Shown: positions 46,544-55,973 of the stretch, one piece after another
How the letters are laid out: each line of letters opens with the position of its first letter
How positions within the stretch are numbered: position 1 is the stretch's first letter
Assembly: GCA_902514805.1 (NCBI GenBank)
Contig: CABXSF010000003.1
Location: 1-64,000 of the forward strand
Direction of reading: 5' to 3'
Origin: an uncultured Pelagibacteraceae bacterium
Lineage (GTDB): Bacteria > Pseudomonadota > Alphaproteobacteria > Pelagibacterales > Pelagibacteraceae
DNA length: 64,000 nt
The notes under the pieces: generated by a model
The model's input: only the letters and a program-made list of their open reading frames with translations
Told to the model about the DNA's origin: nothing
Database searches by the model: none
Translations under genes and position numbers: made by a program

Positions 46544-47065
46544 ATGAAAAGAATAAAAACAAAGTTTAAAGACTTATTTATTGTAAATACCAGAGTCTTT
46601 AAAGATAATAGAGGTTGGTTAAAAGAAGAGTTTAAAAAAAAATTCATTAAAAAAAATTTAGTTTTTACATTGGTATCAAGTTCAAAAAGAAATGTTTTAC
46701 GCGGCCTTCACATGCAAACAAAAAAACCTCAAGATAAATTTTTATCTGTGCTTAAGGGAAGAGTGCTTGATATTGCAGTTGATTTAAGAAAAAACTCTAA
46801 TACATACGGAAGACATTTTAAAGTTGTCTTAAGTGAAAAAAATGGTAAACATTTATTTGTTCCAAGGGGGTTCGCGCACGGAATCTTAGGATTAGATAAA
46901 GAAAATATCCTTCATTATGCTTGCTCAAACTATAGAGACCCTAAAAGCGAGGTTTCAATTAAATGGAACGATAAAGATTTAAAAATAAATTGGGGAGTAA
47001 AAAAACCCATCATATCTAAAAAAGATAGACTAGCGATTTCATTTAAAGATTTTAAAAAAAAATAA
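46544..47065 (+). CDS. rfbC: dTDP-4-dehydrorhamnose 3,5-epimerase
   Basis: A 173-aa RmlC-like cupin. Key blocks are RVFKDNRGWLKEEF, NVLRGLHMQTK with the catalytic His, GRVLDIAVDLRKNSNTYG, and FVPRGFAHGIL. Length is slightly below the usual 180. It abuts rfbA with no gap and is three bases from the reductase gene. Confidence 0.92.
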   Translation: MKRIKTKFKDLFIVNTRVFKDNRGWLKEEFKKKFIKKNLVFTLVSSSKRNVLRGLHMQTKKPQDKFLSVLKGRVLDIAVDLRKNSNTYGRHFKVVLSEKNGKHLFVPRGFAHGILGLDKENILHYACSNYRDPKSEVSIKWNDKDLKINWGVKKPIISKKDRLAISFKDFKKK

Positions 47066-47068
47066 AAA

Positions 47069-47773
47069 ATGAAGAAAATGATATTTACCGGTGGTAGTGG
47101 AAAATTTGGCAAGGTATTTAAGAGATTAAATTTTAAAAGAAAAAATATTTATTATCCATCATCCAATATTTTTGATGTTACAAATTTAAAAAAAATGGAG
47201 AGATTCATCAAAAAAATAAAACCGAAATATATTATTCATTCTGCTGCAATTTCAAGGCCGATGCATCTTCATAAAAAAAAAATTGAAAGAAGTATTAGTA
47301 CAAATATTATTGGAACATCAAATATAGTAAAACTTTGTCATAAGTATAAGATAAAGCTCATTTATTTCTCTACAAACTATGTTTATCCTTTTAAAAAAGG
47401 TAATTACAAGGAAGATGATCCTTTGCTTCCTTTCAATAATTATGCCTGGTCAAAGTTGGGAGGGGAATGTGCGGTCCAAATGTTAAAAAATTCTTTGATT
47501 CTAAGAATATGTATGACCGAAAAACCCTTTGTACATAAATACGCATATAGTAATTTAAAAACAAATTTTATGTTTCATGAAGATTTAGCGAAGATATTTT
47601 TAAAGCTAATAAATAAAAAAGGAATAATTAATATTGGTGGACCTGTTCAGTCTGTTTACAGCTTTGCAAAAAAAAATAATAAAATGATAAAAAAAAAATT
47701 AATTAAAATAGGAAAAAATAACCTGCCGTTAAATTCTACTATGAATATATGGAAATTTAAAAAAATCTTATAA
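47069..47773 (+). CDS. RfbD-like sugar-nucleotide reductase/epimerase (short)
   Basis: A 234-aa SDR protein in the place of rfbD. It has the dinucleotide motif KMIFTGGSGKFGKVF, YIIHSAAISRP, TNYVYPFKKGNYKEDDPLLP and YAWSKLGGE (catalytic Tyr-x-x-x-Lys). It is about 60 residues shorter than normal RfbD, mostly at the C terminus, and that region is Lys/Asn-rich. A dTDP-4-dehydrorhamnose reductase is likely, but another 4-keto reductase is possible. Confidence 0.72.
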   Translation: MKKMIFTGGSGKFGKVFKRLNFKRKNIYYPSSNIFDVTNLKKMERFIKKIKPKYIIHSAAISRPMHLHKKKIERSISTNIIGTSNIVKLCHKYKIKLIYFSTNYVYPFKKGNYKEDDPLLPFNNYAWSKLGGECAVQMLKNSLILRICMTEKPFVHKYAYSNLKTNFMFHEDLAKIFLKLINKKGIINIGGPVQSVYSFAKKNNKMIKKKLIKIGKNNLPLNSTMNIWKFKKIL

Positions 47774-47864
47774 ACATTATTAGTTAACTATTTAGCACAA
47801 AGTTGTAGGACAGGATTTAAAGCAATTAGACACAACTTTCTATATCTGATATCTAGTATAACAA

Positions 47865-48941
47865 ATGAAAGAAAACTTAATTAACTTAGAAATTCAAAAA
47901 ATAGTAACTCTTTATAAAAAACAGAATTTTAAAAAAGCTCTTTTAGAGGCAAATTTGATTAAATCAAAATATCAACAATTAGAAAATTCAAATTTTTACT
48001 TAAACTTGGTAGGTCTGATCAATTTAGCATTAAAAGATTGGGAAAATAGCATTTACTTTTTTAATAAAGCTATTCAATCAGATCCAAAAATTTTAGATCC
48101 ATATTTTAATTTAGGTATTGCTTATTACGATACTGGAGAGTTAATGAAATCCTTAGATTTTTTTTTAAAAGTTTATAAAAGTTCAAATGATAAAAAAAGT
48201 AAGTTTGCAATTATAAAACTGTTATCGCACATTAACCCCATCAAGCATTTGAATGAAAATTTAATAGATATTAACGACAAAATTCAAAAAATCGACACCA
48301 AAATAAATTTAAATAAAAAAATAGAAGATAAATTTATTTCAGATATAATTAAAAAATGTATTGTAGAGGCAAAGAAAATTGACAGCTTTGAATTTAATGA
48401 AGACCAGGTTTTTAGAAGAAACGAAATAGACTTAAATTGTGAAAGACATAAACGGATTTTTTTCAAATATAATACTATTCCTAAATTTTGTTTTAACTGT
48501 ATAAAGATTGTAATTTATTTAGAGAGTCCATTTGATTTAATAAAACTCGTTCTTTTTTTTGACCAGTTTAAAAATTTAAGTTTTTTTAATAGAAAATGTA
48601 TGATTGACAGAAGACAAAGAAGTTTTAAAGGCTATATTTACTTTGACAGTGTTGAGTCAGCTAAGAAATTATCAAAAGAAATAACACCTGTAATAGAAGT
48701 ACTACTTGGTAAAAAATTTAAACATGAAATTAAAAGAGGTTGCTCAGAATTCGCCGTCAAATATCCTAATTATAAAGATATAAATTATGACATGACCTAT
48801 CCAAATGAATGGTCAACTAACGAAGAAAAATCTGACAATGATAATTTCAAAGATGGAGTTCCTGTAACCAGAAATACACATAAAAGTTTATCAGGTTTAA
48901 CCTTAAGTGATTTTTTGGTTTTTAAAAAATGGTTAAACTAG
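47865..48941 (+). CDS. TPR protein fused to the five-cysteine RGCSEF domain
   Basis: A 358-aa protein. Residues about 10-105 look like TPR helices (FYLNLVGLINLALKDWENSI, PYFNLGIAYYDTGELMKSLD). Residues about 155-358 match the unknown protein at 42375-43136: LNCERHKR (Cys192), KFCFNC (Cys209, Cys212), NRKCMIDRR (Cys245), IKRGCSEFAVKYP (Cys293) and GLTLSDFLVFKKW. The TPR suggests a protein partner. It sits 91 bases after the rfb set and before tRNA-Met. Function is unknown. Confidence 0.75.
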   Translation: MKENLINLEIQKIVTLYKKQNFKKALLEANLIKSKYQQLENSNFYLNLVGLINLALKDWENSIYFFNKAIQSDPKILDPYFNLGIAYYDTGELMKSLDFFLKVYKSSNDKKSKFAIIKLLSHINPIKHLNENLIDINDKIQKIDTKINLNKKIEDKFISDIIKKCIVEAKKIDSFEFNEDQVFRRNEIDLNCERHKRIFFKYNTIPKFCFNCIKIVIYLESPFDLIKLVLFFDQFKNLSFFNRKCMIDRRQRSFKGYIYFDSVESAKKLSKEITPVIEVLLGKKFKHEIKRGCSEFAVKYPNYKDINYDMTYPNEWSTNEEKSDNDNFKDGVPVTRNTHKSLSGLTLSDFLVFKKWLN

Positions 48942-48985
48942 TTCTATTTTTCAAAATAAAATAAAGAATATTAAATTATCTAGGT

Positions 48986-49062
48986 TGGTAGCGGGAAGTG
49001 GGATCGAACCACTGACCTCGGGCTTATGAGTCCCGCGCTCTAACCAACTGAGCTACCCCGCC
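48986..49062 (-). tRNA. tRNA-Met (anticodon CAT)
   Basis: On the minus strand a 77-base tRNA: acceptor GGCGGGG, D-arm with GCTCAGTTGGTTAGAGC, anticodon stem-loop GGGACTCATAAGCCC, T-arm GTGGTTCGATCCCAC and encoded CCA. The acceptor stem has G-U pairs at both ends. G1 pairing and the lack of the initiator C1-A72 mismatch point to the elongator Met tRNA, though tRNA-Ile with lysidine at the C is not excluded from sequence alone. Confidence 0.9.
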
Positions 49063-49077
49063 ATTAAATTCAATTGA

Positions 49078-49105
49078 TTTATACTACTTATTTTTTTTCG
49101 TTCAA
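49078..49105 (-). promoter_or_regulatory. Likely promoter of tRNA-Met
   Basis: On the minus strand TTGAAC (49105-49100) and TATAAA (49083-49078) are 16 bases apart, with the tRNA 5' end 15 bases past the -10. This fits a sigma70-type promoter with a very short leader. There is no other gene between it and the tRNA. Confidence 0.45.
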
Positions 49106-49115
49106 ACAAGAAATA

Positions 49116-49523
49116 CTAAAGATCAATATTAAATTTAGTTGGTTTCCAGTTTTTTGGCGCTAATTCTAGATCGCTAAATTCAAAAGCAGGCGCAACCGTA
49201 CAACCTATCAAACTGTAAGATCCTGATGATTTCATTGCAAACCACGTATTTTTTTTAATATTAAAATTAAAATTATTTTTTGATCCAATTTCATTTGTCT
49301 TAAATTCATTTCCATCTTCAGAAGTATAGATTAATAATGGGCTACCTGAGTAAAAATGCAATATCTCATTTTTTGTTATTCGATGCCAATGAGAGTGTTC
49401 ATGTTGCTCTAATAAAAAATAAATATGACTCACATCTTTATTTTTAAATATTTCAATATAATGTCCACCCTCTGGGTGCGCTATCATTTTATGATGTTTA
49501 ATTAGTGATTTTACAATATTCAT
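49116..49523 (-). CDS. DUF985-type cupin protein
   Basis: A 135-aa cupin. The opening HHKMIAHPEGGHYIEIFKN, the metal-site HSHWHRITKNEILHFYSGSPL and the C-terminal GCTVAPAFEFSDLELA are the family pattern. Members have no well-settled function. It begins 12 bases below the 60-aa membrane protein and lies just after tRNA-Met on the same strand. Confidence 0.83.
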   Translation of the reverse strand: MNIVKSLIKHHKMIAHPEGGHYIEIFKNKDVSHIYFLLEQHEHSHWHRITKNEILHFYSGSPLLIYTSEDGNEFKTNEIGSKNNFNFNIKKNTWFAMKSSGSYSLIGCTVAPAFEFSDLELAPKNWKPTKFNIDL

Positions 49524-49535
49524 TCAACTATTTTT

Positions 49536-49718
49536 TTATGACGCAATATATTTTATTAAGTAATATAATATACCTGTAATTATTGTTGCATATATAAATC
49601 CTAAGGAAAAAAGTTTAATCATATCATTTTGTTTCTTATAATTAGTCTTTAGATAAATATAAATTTGAGTATATATGCCAACAATAGTAATACTTAACAA
49701 TATATCTGTGGGATTCAT
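49536..49718 (-). CDS. Small two-helix membrane protein
   Basis: A 60-aa frame with two hydrophobic stretches (DILLSITIVGIYTQIYIYL and FSLGFIYATIITGILYYLI), joined by a basic loop (KTNYKKQNDM). It fits exactly between the cupin gene (12 bases) and pmbA (nine bases) in the same direction, which supports a real gene. No family recognised. Confidence 0.55.
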   Translation of the reverse strand: MNPTDILLSITIVGIYTQIYIYLKTNYKKQNDMIKLFSLGFIYATIITGILYYLIKYIAS

Positions 49719-49727
49719 TATATTGGT

Positions 49728-51047
49728 TTATATACCGCCAACAGTAATACCTTCAACTAACATTGTTGGTGAATTAGTGGAGTAATTTAATGCAAGATCA
49801 TCTGCTAAAATTAAATTTTTAAATATTTCATTTAAATTTCCAGCAATTGTAATTTCACTTACAGGATACTTAAACTCTCCATTTTCTATTATTTGTCCAG
49901 ATGCACCGACTGAATAATCGCCAGTTATTAAATTTGTTCCATGACCAATAGTCTCATTAATGTAAAGAATCTTTTTGCTAGAATTTATCAGTTCATTAAA
50001 TGTTTTGGAGCCTTTTTTAAAAAAAAGATTTGAAGTTCCCCCACACCTACCATTAGATCTTTTGTTAATTTTTTTACCATTATATGTATCAACTAAAAGA
50101 TTTTTTAACACTCCGTTTTCAATAAGACTTAATTCATCTACCCTAACACCTTCGCTATCAAAATATTTTGATCCATTCGCTCTTTTGATATCACTTTTAT
50201 CTACGATGTTGATATCTTTTTTAAATATTTGGTTATTTTCTTTCCCTTTCAAAAAAGTAGTACCTTTTGCAATGACATTTGAAGAAATAGCATTTGCAAA
50301 AACTGATAAAATATTTTTGGATATTCTTTTATCAAATACAACTGTCATTCTTTCACTTTTAATTTTTTTAGGACTTAATTTTCTAATTGCAAATTTTGAT
50401 GCATTTTCTCCAATTTTTTTTGCACTTAATAAGTCGCTTAAAAATCTTTTGCTTGAATATTCATAATCTCTTTCCATGCTGCCGTTTTCTTTAGAAACAA
50501 CCTCGCAGTAAGCTGTAAATTGTGAAGTTTCATAACCATCACTAAAACCATTAGAATTGGCCAAGACAAAGTTACTTTTTTTTTCGCTAAAACCTGATCC
50601 ATTGGTGTTTACTATTTTAGGAACAGAAAAAGCTACTTCTTCAGCTTCTTTTAAATAATTAATTTTTTCTTTATTATCCAAGTGCGTTTTATCAAATAAA
50701 TCTAATTCTTTTAAACCCTTAAAATGTAAATCTTTATCCGGTAAAGAATTTAATTCATCTTCTGGTGTAATTTTTGTAGCTATAAAACATTTTTTTACTA
50801 ATTCATCTAAAATATCCTCTTTAAGGTTTGAACTAGTTAGAGATGATTTTTTTTTACCAAAATATGTTGTTAGTTCAGCTCCTAAATTTTCAGATCTTGT
50901 AGATCCATCAATTTTTTTGTTTCTATAACTAATATCCTCTGAAACCGAATTTGATACAACAACACTCGCATCTGTTGCTCCAAGTTTTTTTGCTTTAGTG
51001 AGAATTCTTTCTGAAATATTTAATAAATAATTTTTATCTTTAATCAT
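49728..51047 (-). CDS. pmbA: Metalloprotease-like TldE/PmbA
   Basis: A 439-aa member of the TldD/PmbA (U62) family. It shows the SRNKKIDGSTRSENLGAEL-type N terminus, the C-terminal LLVDTYNGKKINKRSNGRCGG and TSPTMLVEGITVGGI. PmbA/TldE partners TldD in an intramembrane-free proteolytic complex that matures peptides and regulates CcdA/MccB17 in E. coli; it lacks the metal-binding HExxxH. It sits one base downstream of tldD, forming the usual pair. Confidence 0.91.
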   Translation of the reverse strand: MIKDKNYLLNISERILTKAKKLGATDASVVVSNSVSEDISYRNKKIDGSTRSENLGAELTTYFGKKKSSLTSSNLKEDILDELVKKCFIATKITPEDELNSLPDKDLHFKGLKELDLFDKTHLDNKEKINYLKEAEEVAFSVPKIVNTNGSGFSEKKSNFVLANSNGFSDGYETSQFTAYCEVVSKENGSMERDYEYSSKRFLSDLLSAKKIGENASKFAIRKLSPKKIKSERMTVVFDKRISKNILSVFANAISSNVIAKGTTFLKGKENNQIFKKDINIVDKSDIKRANGSKYFDSEGVRVDELSLIENGVLKNLLVDTYNGKKINKRSNGRCGGTSNLFFKKGSKTFNELINSSKKILYINETIGHGTNLITGDYSVGASGQIIENGEFKYPVSEITIAGNLNEIFKNLILADDLALNYSTNSPTMLVEGITVGGI

Positions 51048-52463
51048 TTATTTAATTTGTGTACCACCGACAGTCATTTTATTAATAAGCAAAGAGGGTT
51101 GACCAACACCAACAGGAACACCTTGACCAGCTTTACCGCACGTTCCTATACCTGGATCAAGCATCATGTCATTCCCAACCATAGCAATTTCTTTTAAAGA
51201 GGAAGGTCCGTCTCCAATAAGAGTAGCTCCTTTAAGCGGAGCACCAATTTTTCCATTTATTATTTCATAGGCTTCGGTACAATTAAAAACAAATTTACCT
51301 GATGTAATATCTACTTGTCCCCCTCCAAAACTTACAGCAAATATTCCTTTATCAACTGATTTAATCATTTCTTCTTGAGTATCGTTTCCTGAAAGCATGA
51401 TCGTATTTCTCATTCTTGGCATAACAATATGTTTATAACTTTCTCTTCTACCATTGCCTGTAGATTTAGTTTTCATTAGTCTGGCATTTAATCTGTCTTG
51501 CATAAAATTTTTAAGAATACCATTTTCAATCAAAACTGTTTTTTCAGTTGGCGTACCTTCATCATCAATATTTAAACTTCCTCTTCTATTATCAAGTGTC
51601 CCATCGTCAATAATGGTTACACCATTACTGGCAACTTTCTTTCCAACTAAATCATGAAATGCAGAAGTTTTTTTTCTATTAAAATCTCCCTCTAGTCCAT
51701 GACCTATTGCTTCGTGAATTAATATTGCAGGCCAACCAGGACCTAACACTACCTTCATTTCACCAGCAGGAGATGGTTTACTTTGTAAATTTGTGTTTGC
51801 TATTCTAAAAGCTTCATCGCATAAACTTTTCCAATTATCGTTTTTCAAATAGTCGTCATATGATTGACGACCCCCGATTCCATAAACTCCAGTTTCTTTT
51901 CTTCCGTTCTTCTCGAGCATTATTGATACATTCACTCTAACAAGTGGTCGTGAGTCCTTTAATAACTCACCACCCAGTCTAAGTATTTCTATATCTTTTT
52001 TTTCTCCTAAGAAATTTGCTGTTACTTGTTTTACTGAAGCATCAATTGATCTGGCATATTCGTTAATTTCATTGAGTAATTTAATTTTAGAGTCCATAGA
52101 TTTGTTATCTATGGGATCAATTTCTTTATAAAATTTTTGATTAGTTTTTTTAATTTGATTATCATAATTACCTTTGTTGCTAGATAAAGTAGATTTTAAA
52201 TTCGCACTTGAATTTTTTAAAGAATTTTCAGAGATATCATTTGAGTGTGAATAAGCAACAACATCACCAGTTATTGCTCTAAATCCATAGCCTACATCAG
52301 TGGTAAAGTTTGAGCTTTTAATTTTGTTATCATCCAAAATGACTGCTTCAGATTTTGAATTTTCTAAATATAGCTCTCCATCATCACAATTATTTAATGT
52401 TGAAGAAACAATATTTTCAACCTTATTTATATTTAAATCAGTATTATCAAAAAATTTTGACAT
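51048..52463 (-). CDS. tldD: Metalloprotease TldD
   Basis: A 471-aa TldD protein with the HExxxH metal motif in ILIHEAIGHGLEGDF and the substrate region GVPVGVGQPSLLINKMTVGG at its end. It forms a heterodimer protease with PmbA/TldE, encoded next. The start at ATG 52463 has no Shine-Dalgarno; the short leader contains a nine-base tandem repeat. An extended -10-like site lies about 25 bases upstream. Confidence 0.94.
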   Translation of the reverse strand: MSKFFDNTDLNINKVENIVSSTLNNCDDGELYLENSKSEAVILDDNKIKSSNFTTDVGYGFRAITGDVVAYSHSNDISENSLKNSSANLKSTLSSNKGNYDNQIKKTNQKFYKEIDPIDNKSMDSKIKLLNEINEYARSIDASVKQVTANFLGEKKDIEILRLGGELLKDSRPLVRVNVSIMLEKNGRKETGVYGIGGRQSYDDYLKNDNWKSLCDEAFRIANTNLQSKPSPAGEMKVVLGPGWPAILIHEAIGHGLEGDFNRKKTSAFHDLVGKKVASNGVTIIDDGTLDNRRGSLNIDDEGTPTEKTVLIENGILKNFMQDRLNARLMKTKSTGNGRRESYKHIVMPRMRNTIMLSGNDTQEEMIKSVDKGIFAVSFGGGQVDITSGKFVFNCTEAYEIINGKIGAPLKGATLIGDGPSSLKEIAMVGNDMMLDPGIGTCGKAGQGVPVGVGQPSLLINKMTVGGTQIK

Positions 52464-52496
52464 GTAAGGAATGTAAGGAATGTCAAATTTATATCA
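52462..52496 (-). promoter_or_regulatory. tldD promoter region with extended -10 and a nine-base tandem repeat
   Basis: On the minus strand an extended -10 (TGATATAAA, 52496-52488) lies 25 bases upstream of tldD. Between it and the start are two copies of the nine-base unit ATGTAAGGA (plus strand 52462-52479), which read TCCTTACAT on the mRNA strand. No ribosome site is present, so translation may rely on a short or leaderless mRNA. The repeat may be chance. Confidence 0.3.
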
Positions 52497-52530
52497 ACTG
52501 CAAATTTGGCACATTAATTAAAAAAATCTA

Positions 52531-53901
52531 TTACTTTCCTTTTTTAAATCTTATTATTTTTAATAATTTATCTAATCCAAAACCAAAAAATATAGAAAGA
52601 CATACTAAAGAAGGTGTAAAATATCTTGGGTTGCCTAACCAACTTAAGATGAAAAAAAAGTAGATAGTCGATATGAGAGTAAGTGCAAAAATTTTTTTAT
52701 CTTTAGTAAATAAAACAAAAAAACCAGTTAAAGCTATTAAGTATATAATAAGAGAATAAACAATTCTAATTGGGATCCAAAATTGATGTTCTGGACTATT
52801 AAGATACCTAATCTTTCCTTTATATTCGAATTTATGAAAGTATGTTACGTGTACAGGATCTAATACTGCTGTATGTAAAGATTTTTTAAAAACTATTTTT
52901 GTAGTTTCAATTGGATTTTGAAAAATATATTTATAAGAATAATTTTGTATCATTTTGTAATATTCGAGGAGTTCATCTTCATTTTCTAATTCAAAATTTT
53001 TTTTTTCTTTAAAACTTTCTATCTCCTTATCAATTTTTTCTCTAGCCATAGCAGTTGAAATTTTTTCACTCAATGACTTAACTTTTGGCATCATGTAAAT
53101 TTTAATTGCTAATTTTTGATCTGTGGGTGCTACGTAAAATATTCCAGATCTTTTTAAATTGTGAATTCCAACGAATAAAATTACTATTAGATAACTTGTT
53201 AAAAAAAAACTTATCTTTCTTAATTTTTGATCTTTGATAGAGAAATATAAAAATATTAAAATTGGAAATATATAGTAGATTGCAGCTGAACGTTGAAGAA
53301 ACATTAAACCTAGAATAAGACCTCCGACAATTAGATCTTTATTCTTCAATTCCTTTGTTAACAACATTGCAAAAAATAAAAGTTGTAAAGACATGAATAT
53401 GCTTTCTGACCAAAAAGATGAATGCCATTGTAACAATGTCGGCTCTAGAGACAAAAATGATATTATTAAAAAAACCTGTATAGGTTTAATTAAATTTAAT
53501 AATCTTAAAGAAAAAAAAAATAAAGATATGGAATATAAAATTGATTGAAAAAACAAAAAAACAATTTTCTTTTTGTCAGTAACGATTTTATTATTATTTT
53601 GACTTTCAACTAATTCATCACCAGTAAGGTATGAATACAATAAAAAAATTTTTGAAGGTAGATAGTTACGATCATGTATTTCTCCGGTTTCAAAATATTT
53701 TTTACCTTGAGATAGTTGATCCTTAATTCTTTTGGCTTTTATCCAATGATTAGCATTTACACCTTTAATCATTGAATGATAATGATTGTCATCAGTTGAA
53801 ATTTCGTAAACATCAAATTTATTGATCGAATAAGCACTAAATAAAAAAGAAAAAATCAAACCAATTAAAATGACTGATATATTCTTTTTTATTGGGCTCA
53901 T
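52531..53901 (-). CDS. Integral membrane glycosyltransferase (GT39/ArnT-like)
   Basis: A 456-aa multi-pass membrane protein with about 10 hydrophobic segments. The first loop has DNHYHSMIKGVNANHWIKA with acidic residues, as expected for the catalytic loop of GT-C enzymes using lipid-linked sugar donors. Later RSAAIYYIFPILIFLY and GFFVLFTKDKKIFALTLIS are typical. Substrate unknown. It overlaps the DPM1-like gene by four bases (ATGA), a pairing consistent with a polyprenyl-sugar donor route. Confidence 0.75.
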   Translation of the reverse strand: MSPIKKNISVILIGLIFSFLFSAYSINKFDVYEISTDDNHYHSMIKGVNANHWIKAKRIKDQLSQGKKYFETGEIHDRNYLPSKIFLLYSYLTGDELVESQNNNKIVTDKKKIVFLFFQSILYSISLFFFSLRLLNLIKPIQVFLIISFLSLEPTLLQWHSSFWSESIFMSLQLLFFAMLLTKELKNKDLIVGGLILGLMFLQRSAAIYYIFPILIFLYFSIKDQKLRKISFFLTSYLIVILFVGIHNLKRSGIFYVAPTDQKLAIKIYMMPKVKSLSEKISTAMAREKIDKEIESFKEKKNFELENEDELLEYYKMIQNYSYKYIFQNPIETTKIVFKKSLHTAVLDPVHVTYFHKFEYKGKIRYLNSPEHQFWIPIRIVYSLIIYLIALTGFFVLFTKDKKIFALTLISTIYFFFILSWLGNPRYFTPSLVCLSIFFGFGLDKLLKIIRFKKGK

Positions 53902-55022
53902 TTTTTAGCTACTAATTCTACCAAAGAAACAAGTAAAGAATTAAAAATATTAATTATAGAAAAAAATATAAAAAAAATCGAAATAAAATTCGAATTAATC
54001 GTAAAAAAGGTTATTTGATAAAAGTAAATAATAATTCCAATAATTAATAAAACAAAACTTAGAAAAAGAGAAATTTGAAGTTTGAAATATTTTAATGGAT
54101 TTTTATTTTTTTTTTGATCAACAAAACCAAGCTCGTTTGATAAATAACTTGAAAAAAGGCCAAACATAAATAATTGATATGATAAGAAAAAAGTAAGAAT
54201 AAATTTAAAAAAATTATAAATTTTCTTTCCCTCTGACTGTACGTTTAAATTTGTCTCGGAGATAAATATTAAAGACAAAAAAAATAATAATACAGATGGT
54301 ATAAAATAAATATATTTTGGACAAAAAATTAAAAGAAGTTTCAAACTTCTTAATCCATCATTTATTGTAGATAAATGATTTTTTGTTTTTACTCTTCCAT
54401 CTTTGTAAAAATTAATAGGAACTTCTTTAACATTGTCTCCAAAATTTTTTAATTTAATAAGATTTTCAATTGCGAAAACCATCCCATCAGAAATATGTGT
54501 GCACTTAAAATATGTTTCCCTCTTAAAAGCTCTCATTCCACAAAATATATCTTTGAAAGGCAATTTATAAAATAGTCTGGCCATAAAGCTTAAAAGTGGT
54601 GTTCCAAAATATCTGTGAGAGAATGGCATCGCTCCTTTTTCAATTTTTCCTCCACCCGACTCTAATCTACAGCCTTGAACTAAGTCGTTTCCTTTTTTAA
54701 GTTCTTCATAAAATTTATCAATTTGGTTGAAATCATAACTGTTATCAGCATCGGCAAATAAAACGTACTTCCCATTTGATTTCTCAATTCCTGCTTTAAG
54801 TGCAGCGCCATAACCTTTATTTTTAACATTAACTATTTTTGCTCCTTTTGATTTTGCTATTGAAACTGAGTCATCAGAACTACCATTGTCTGAAAGAATT
54901 ACTTCTCCTGTGATTTTAAGTTTTTTCAAATTTGAAAATGCCTTATCAATACAAAAACCAACAGTATCCTCTTCATTAAGACAAGGTATAACTATTGATA
55001 ACTCTAACTGACTATCATTCAT
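53898..55022 (-). CDS. Glycosyltransferase GT2, DPM1/GtrB-like, with C-terminal membrane helices
   Basis: A 374-aa protein. Its cytoplasmic GT-A domain (about 1-235) has LSIVIPCLNEEDTVGFCID, ILSDNGSSDDSV, YGAALKAGIEKSNGKYVLFADADNSYDF and KDIFCGMRAFKRE. The C-terminal third carries four or so hydrophobic segments (YIYFIPSVLLFFLSLIFI onward). Such proteins transfer a sugar onto undecaprenyl phosphate, which a GT-C enzyme like its neighbour would then use. Confidence 0.87.
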   Translation of the reverse strand: MNDSQLELSIVIPCLNEEDTVGFCIDKAFSNLKKLKITGEVILSDNGSSDDSVSIAKSKGAKIVNVKNKGYGAALKAGIEKSNGKYVLFADADNSYDFNQIDKFYEELKKGNDLVQGCRLESGGGKIEKGAMPFSHRYFGTPLLSFMARLFYKLPFKDIFCGMRAFKRETYFKCTHISDGMVFAIENLIKLKNFGDNVKEVPINFYKDGRVKTKNHLSTINDGLRSLKLLLIFCPKYIYFIPSVLLFFLSLIFISETNLNVQSEGKKIYNFFKFILTFFLSYQLFMFGLFSSYLSNELGFVDQKKNKNPLKYFKLQISLFLSFVLLIIGIIIYFYQITFFTINSNFISIFFIFFSIINIFNSLLVSLVELVAKK

Positions 55023-55031
55023 CCTGTTAAA

Positions 55032-55973
55032 CTATTTAAAAATTTTTTGATTTCTTTTATACCATAAAATCATTTCGGGCAGTTGTTTAAATAGGTTATC
55101 TTTAGTTCTCCATCCAAGCCTTTTAATTTTACTTGATGAAATAGAATATCTGGTATCATTAAAGGGCCTATCTTTCACGTGTTTAATTAAATTTTTTTTA
55201 CCTACAATTTTTTGAATCTTTTGAGCTACTTGTATATTGCTAAATTTTTCATTCGATCCAATATTAAAAGTTCCCTTTTTTGTTTTCTTAACAATCATTA
55301 CAAGACCCCTACAAAAATCATGAACTGAAAGGAAATGTCTTATATTTTTACCATTTCCATGAATTGGAATTTTTTTATTATTAAGGGAATTGATTATGCA
55401 AGCTGGTATTAGTTTCTCTGGATGTTGTCTTGTTCCATAAATGTTGTTAGCTCTGACAATAATTATATTTTTTTTATAAACATACTTATAACTATTAATT
55501 ATCATTTCGGCCGCTGCCTTTGAAGCTGAATATGGGTTGGTAGGATTTAGTTTGTCATCTTCTTTACTTGAACCTCTTATTTTGTCTCCATAAACTTCGT
55601 CAGTACTAATATGAATAATTTTTTTTACATTATTGTTAATGCAATTTTGCAAAAAAATATGTGCACCGTATGCATTAGTTTTTGTAAAATTAATTGAGTT
55701 TAAAAACGAATTATCTACATGACTTTCAGCAGCAACATTTATTGCACATTCAATACGATTTAAGTATTTTAAGTATTTTTTACTTTCTATTATGTCGCTT
55801 TTAATAAATTTAATTCTTTTTTTTTTTAAAGGTTCACTTAAAAACTTTTTATTCCCTGCGTATGTTAATTTGTCCAAAGCATATATTTTGGCTTTAGGAA
55901 AATTTAATGAAATATGCTCACAAATATGAGAACCTATAAAACCGGCTGCACCCGTAATAAAAAATGATTTCAT
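55032..55973 (-). CDS. Second dTDP-glucose 4,6-dehydratase-like SDR
   Basis: A 313-aa extended SDR with FITGAAGFIGSHICEHI, AAESHVDNSF, ISTDEVYGDKIRGSS and YSASKAAAEMIINSY, and NIYGTRQHPEKLIPACI. It resembles RfbB and its paralogue at 44658-45677, but is shorter and diverged. It may act on dTDP- or UDP/CDP-activated sugar. It overlaps the preceding epimerase gene by four bases and is followed closely by the GT2 gene. Confidence 0.83.
   Translation of the reverse strand: MKSFFITGAAGFIGSHICEHISLNFPKAKIYALDKLTYAGNKKFLSEPLKKKRIKFIKSDIIESKKYLKYLNRIECAINVAAESHVDNSFLNSINFTKTNAYGAHIFLQNCINNNVKKIIHISTDEVYGDKIRGSSKEDDKLNPTNPYSASKAAAEMIINSYKYVYKKNIIIVRANNIYGTRQHPEKLIPACIINSLNNKKIPIHGNGKNIRHFLSVHDFCRGLVMIVKKTKKGTFNIGSNEKFSNIQVAQKIQKIVGKKNLIKHVKDRPFNDTRYSISSSKIKRLGWRTKDNLFKQLPEMILWYKRNQKIFK

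Noticed and set aside
48986..49062. Integration (att) site at tRNA-Met
   Set aside because: No copy of the tRNA 3' end, integrase or phage-like gene was seen nearby, although the tRNA borders variable glycan genes.
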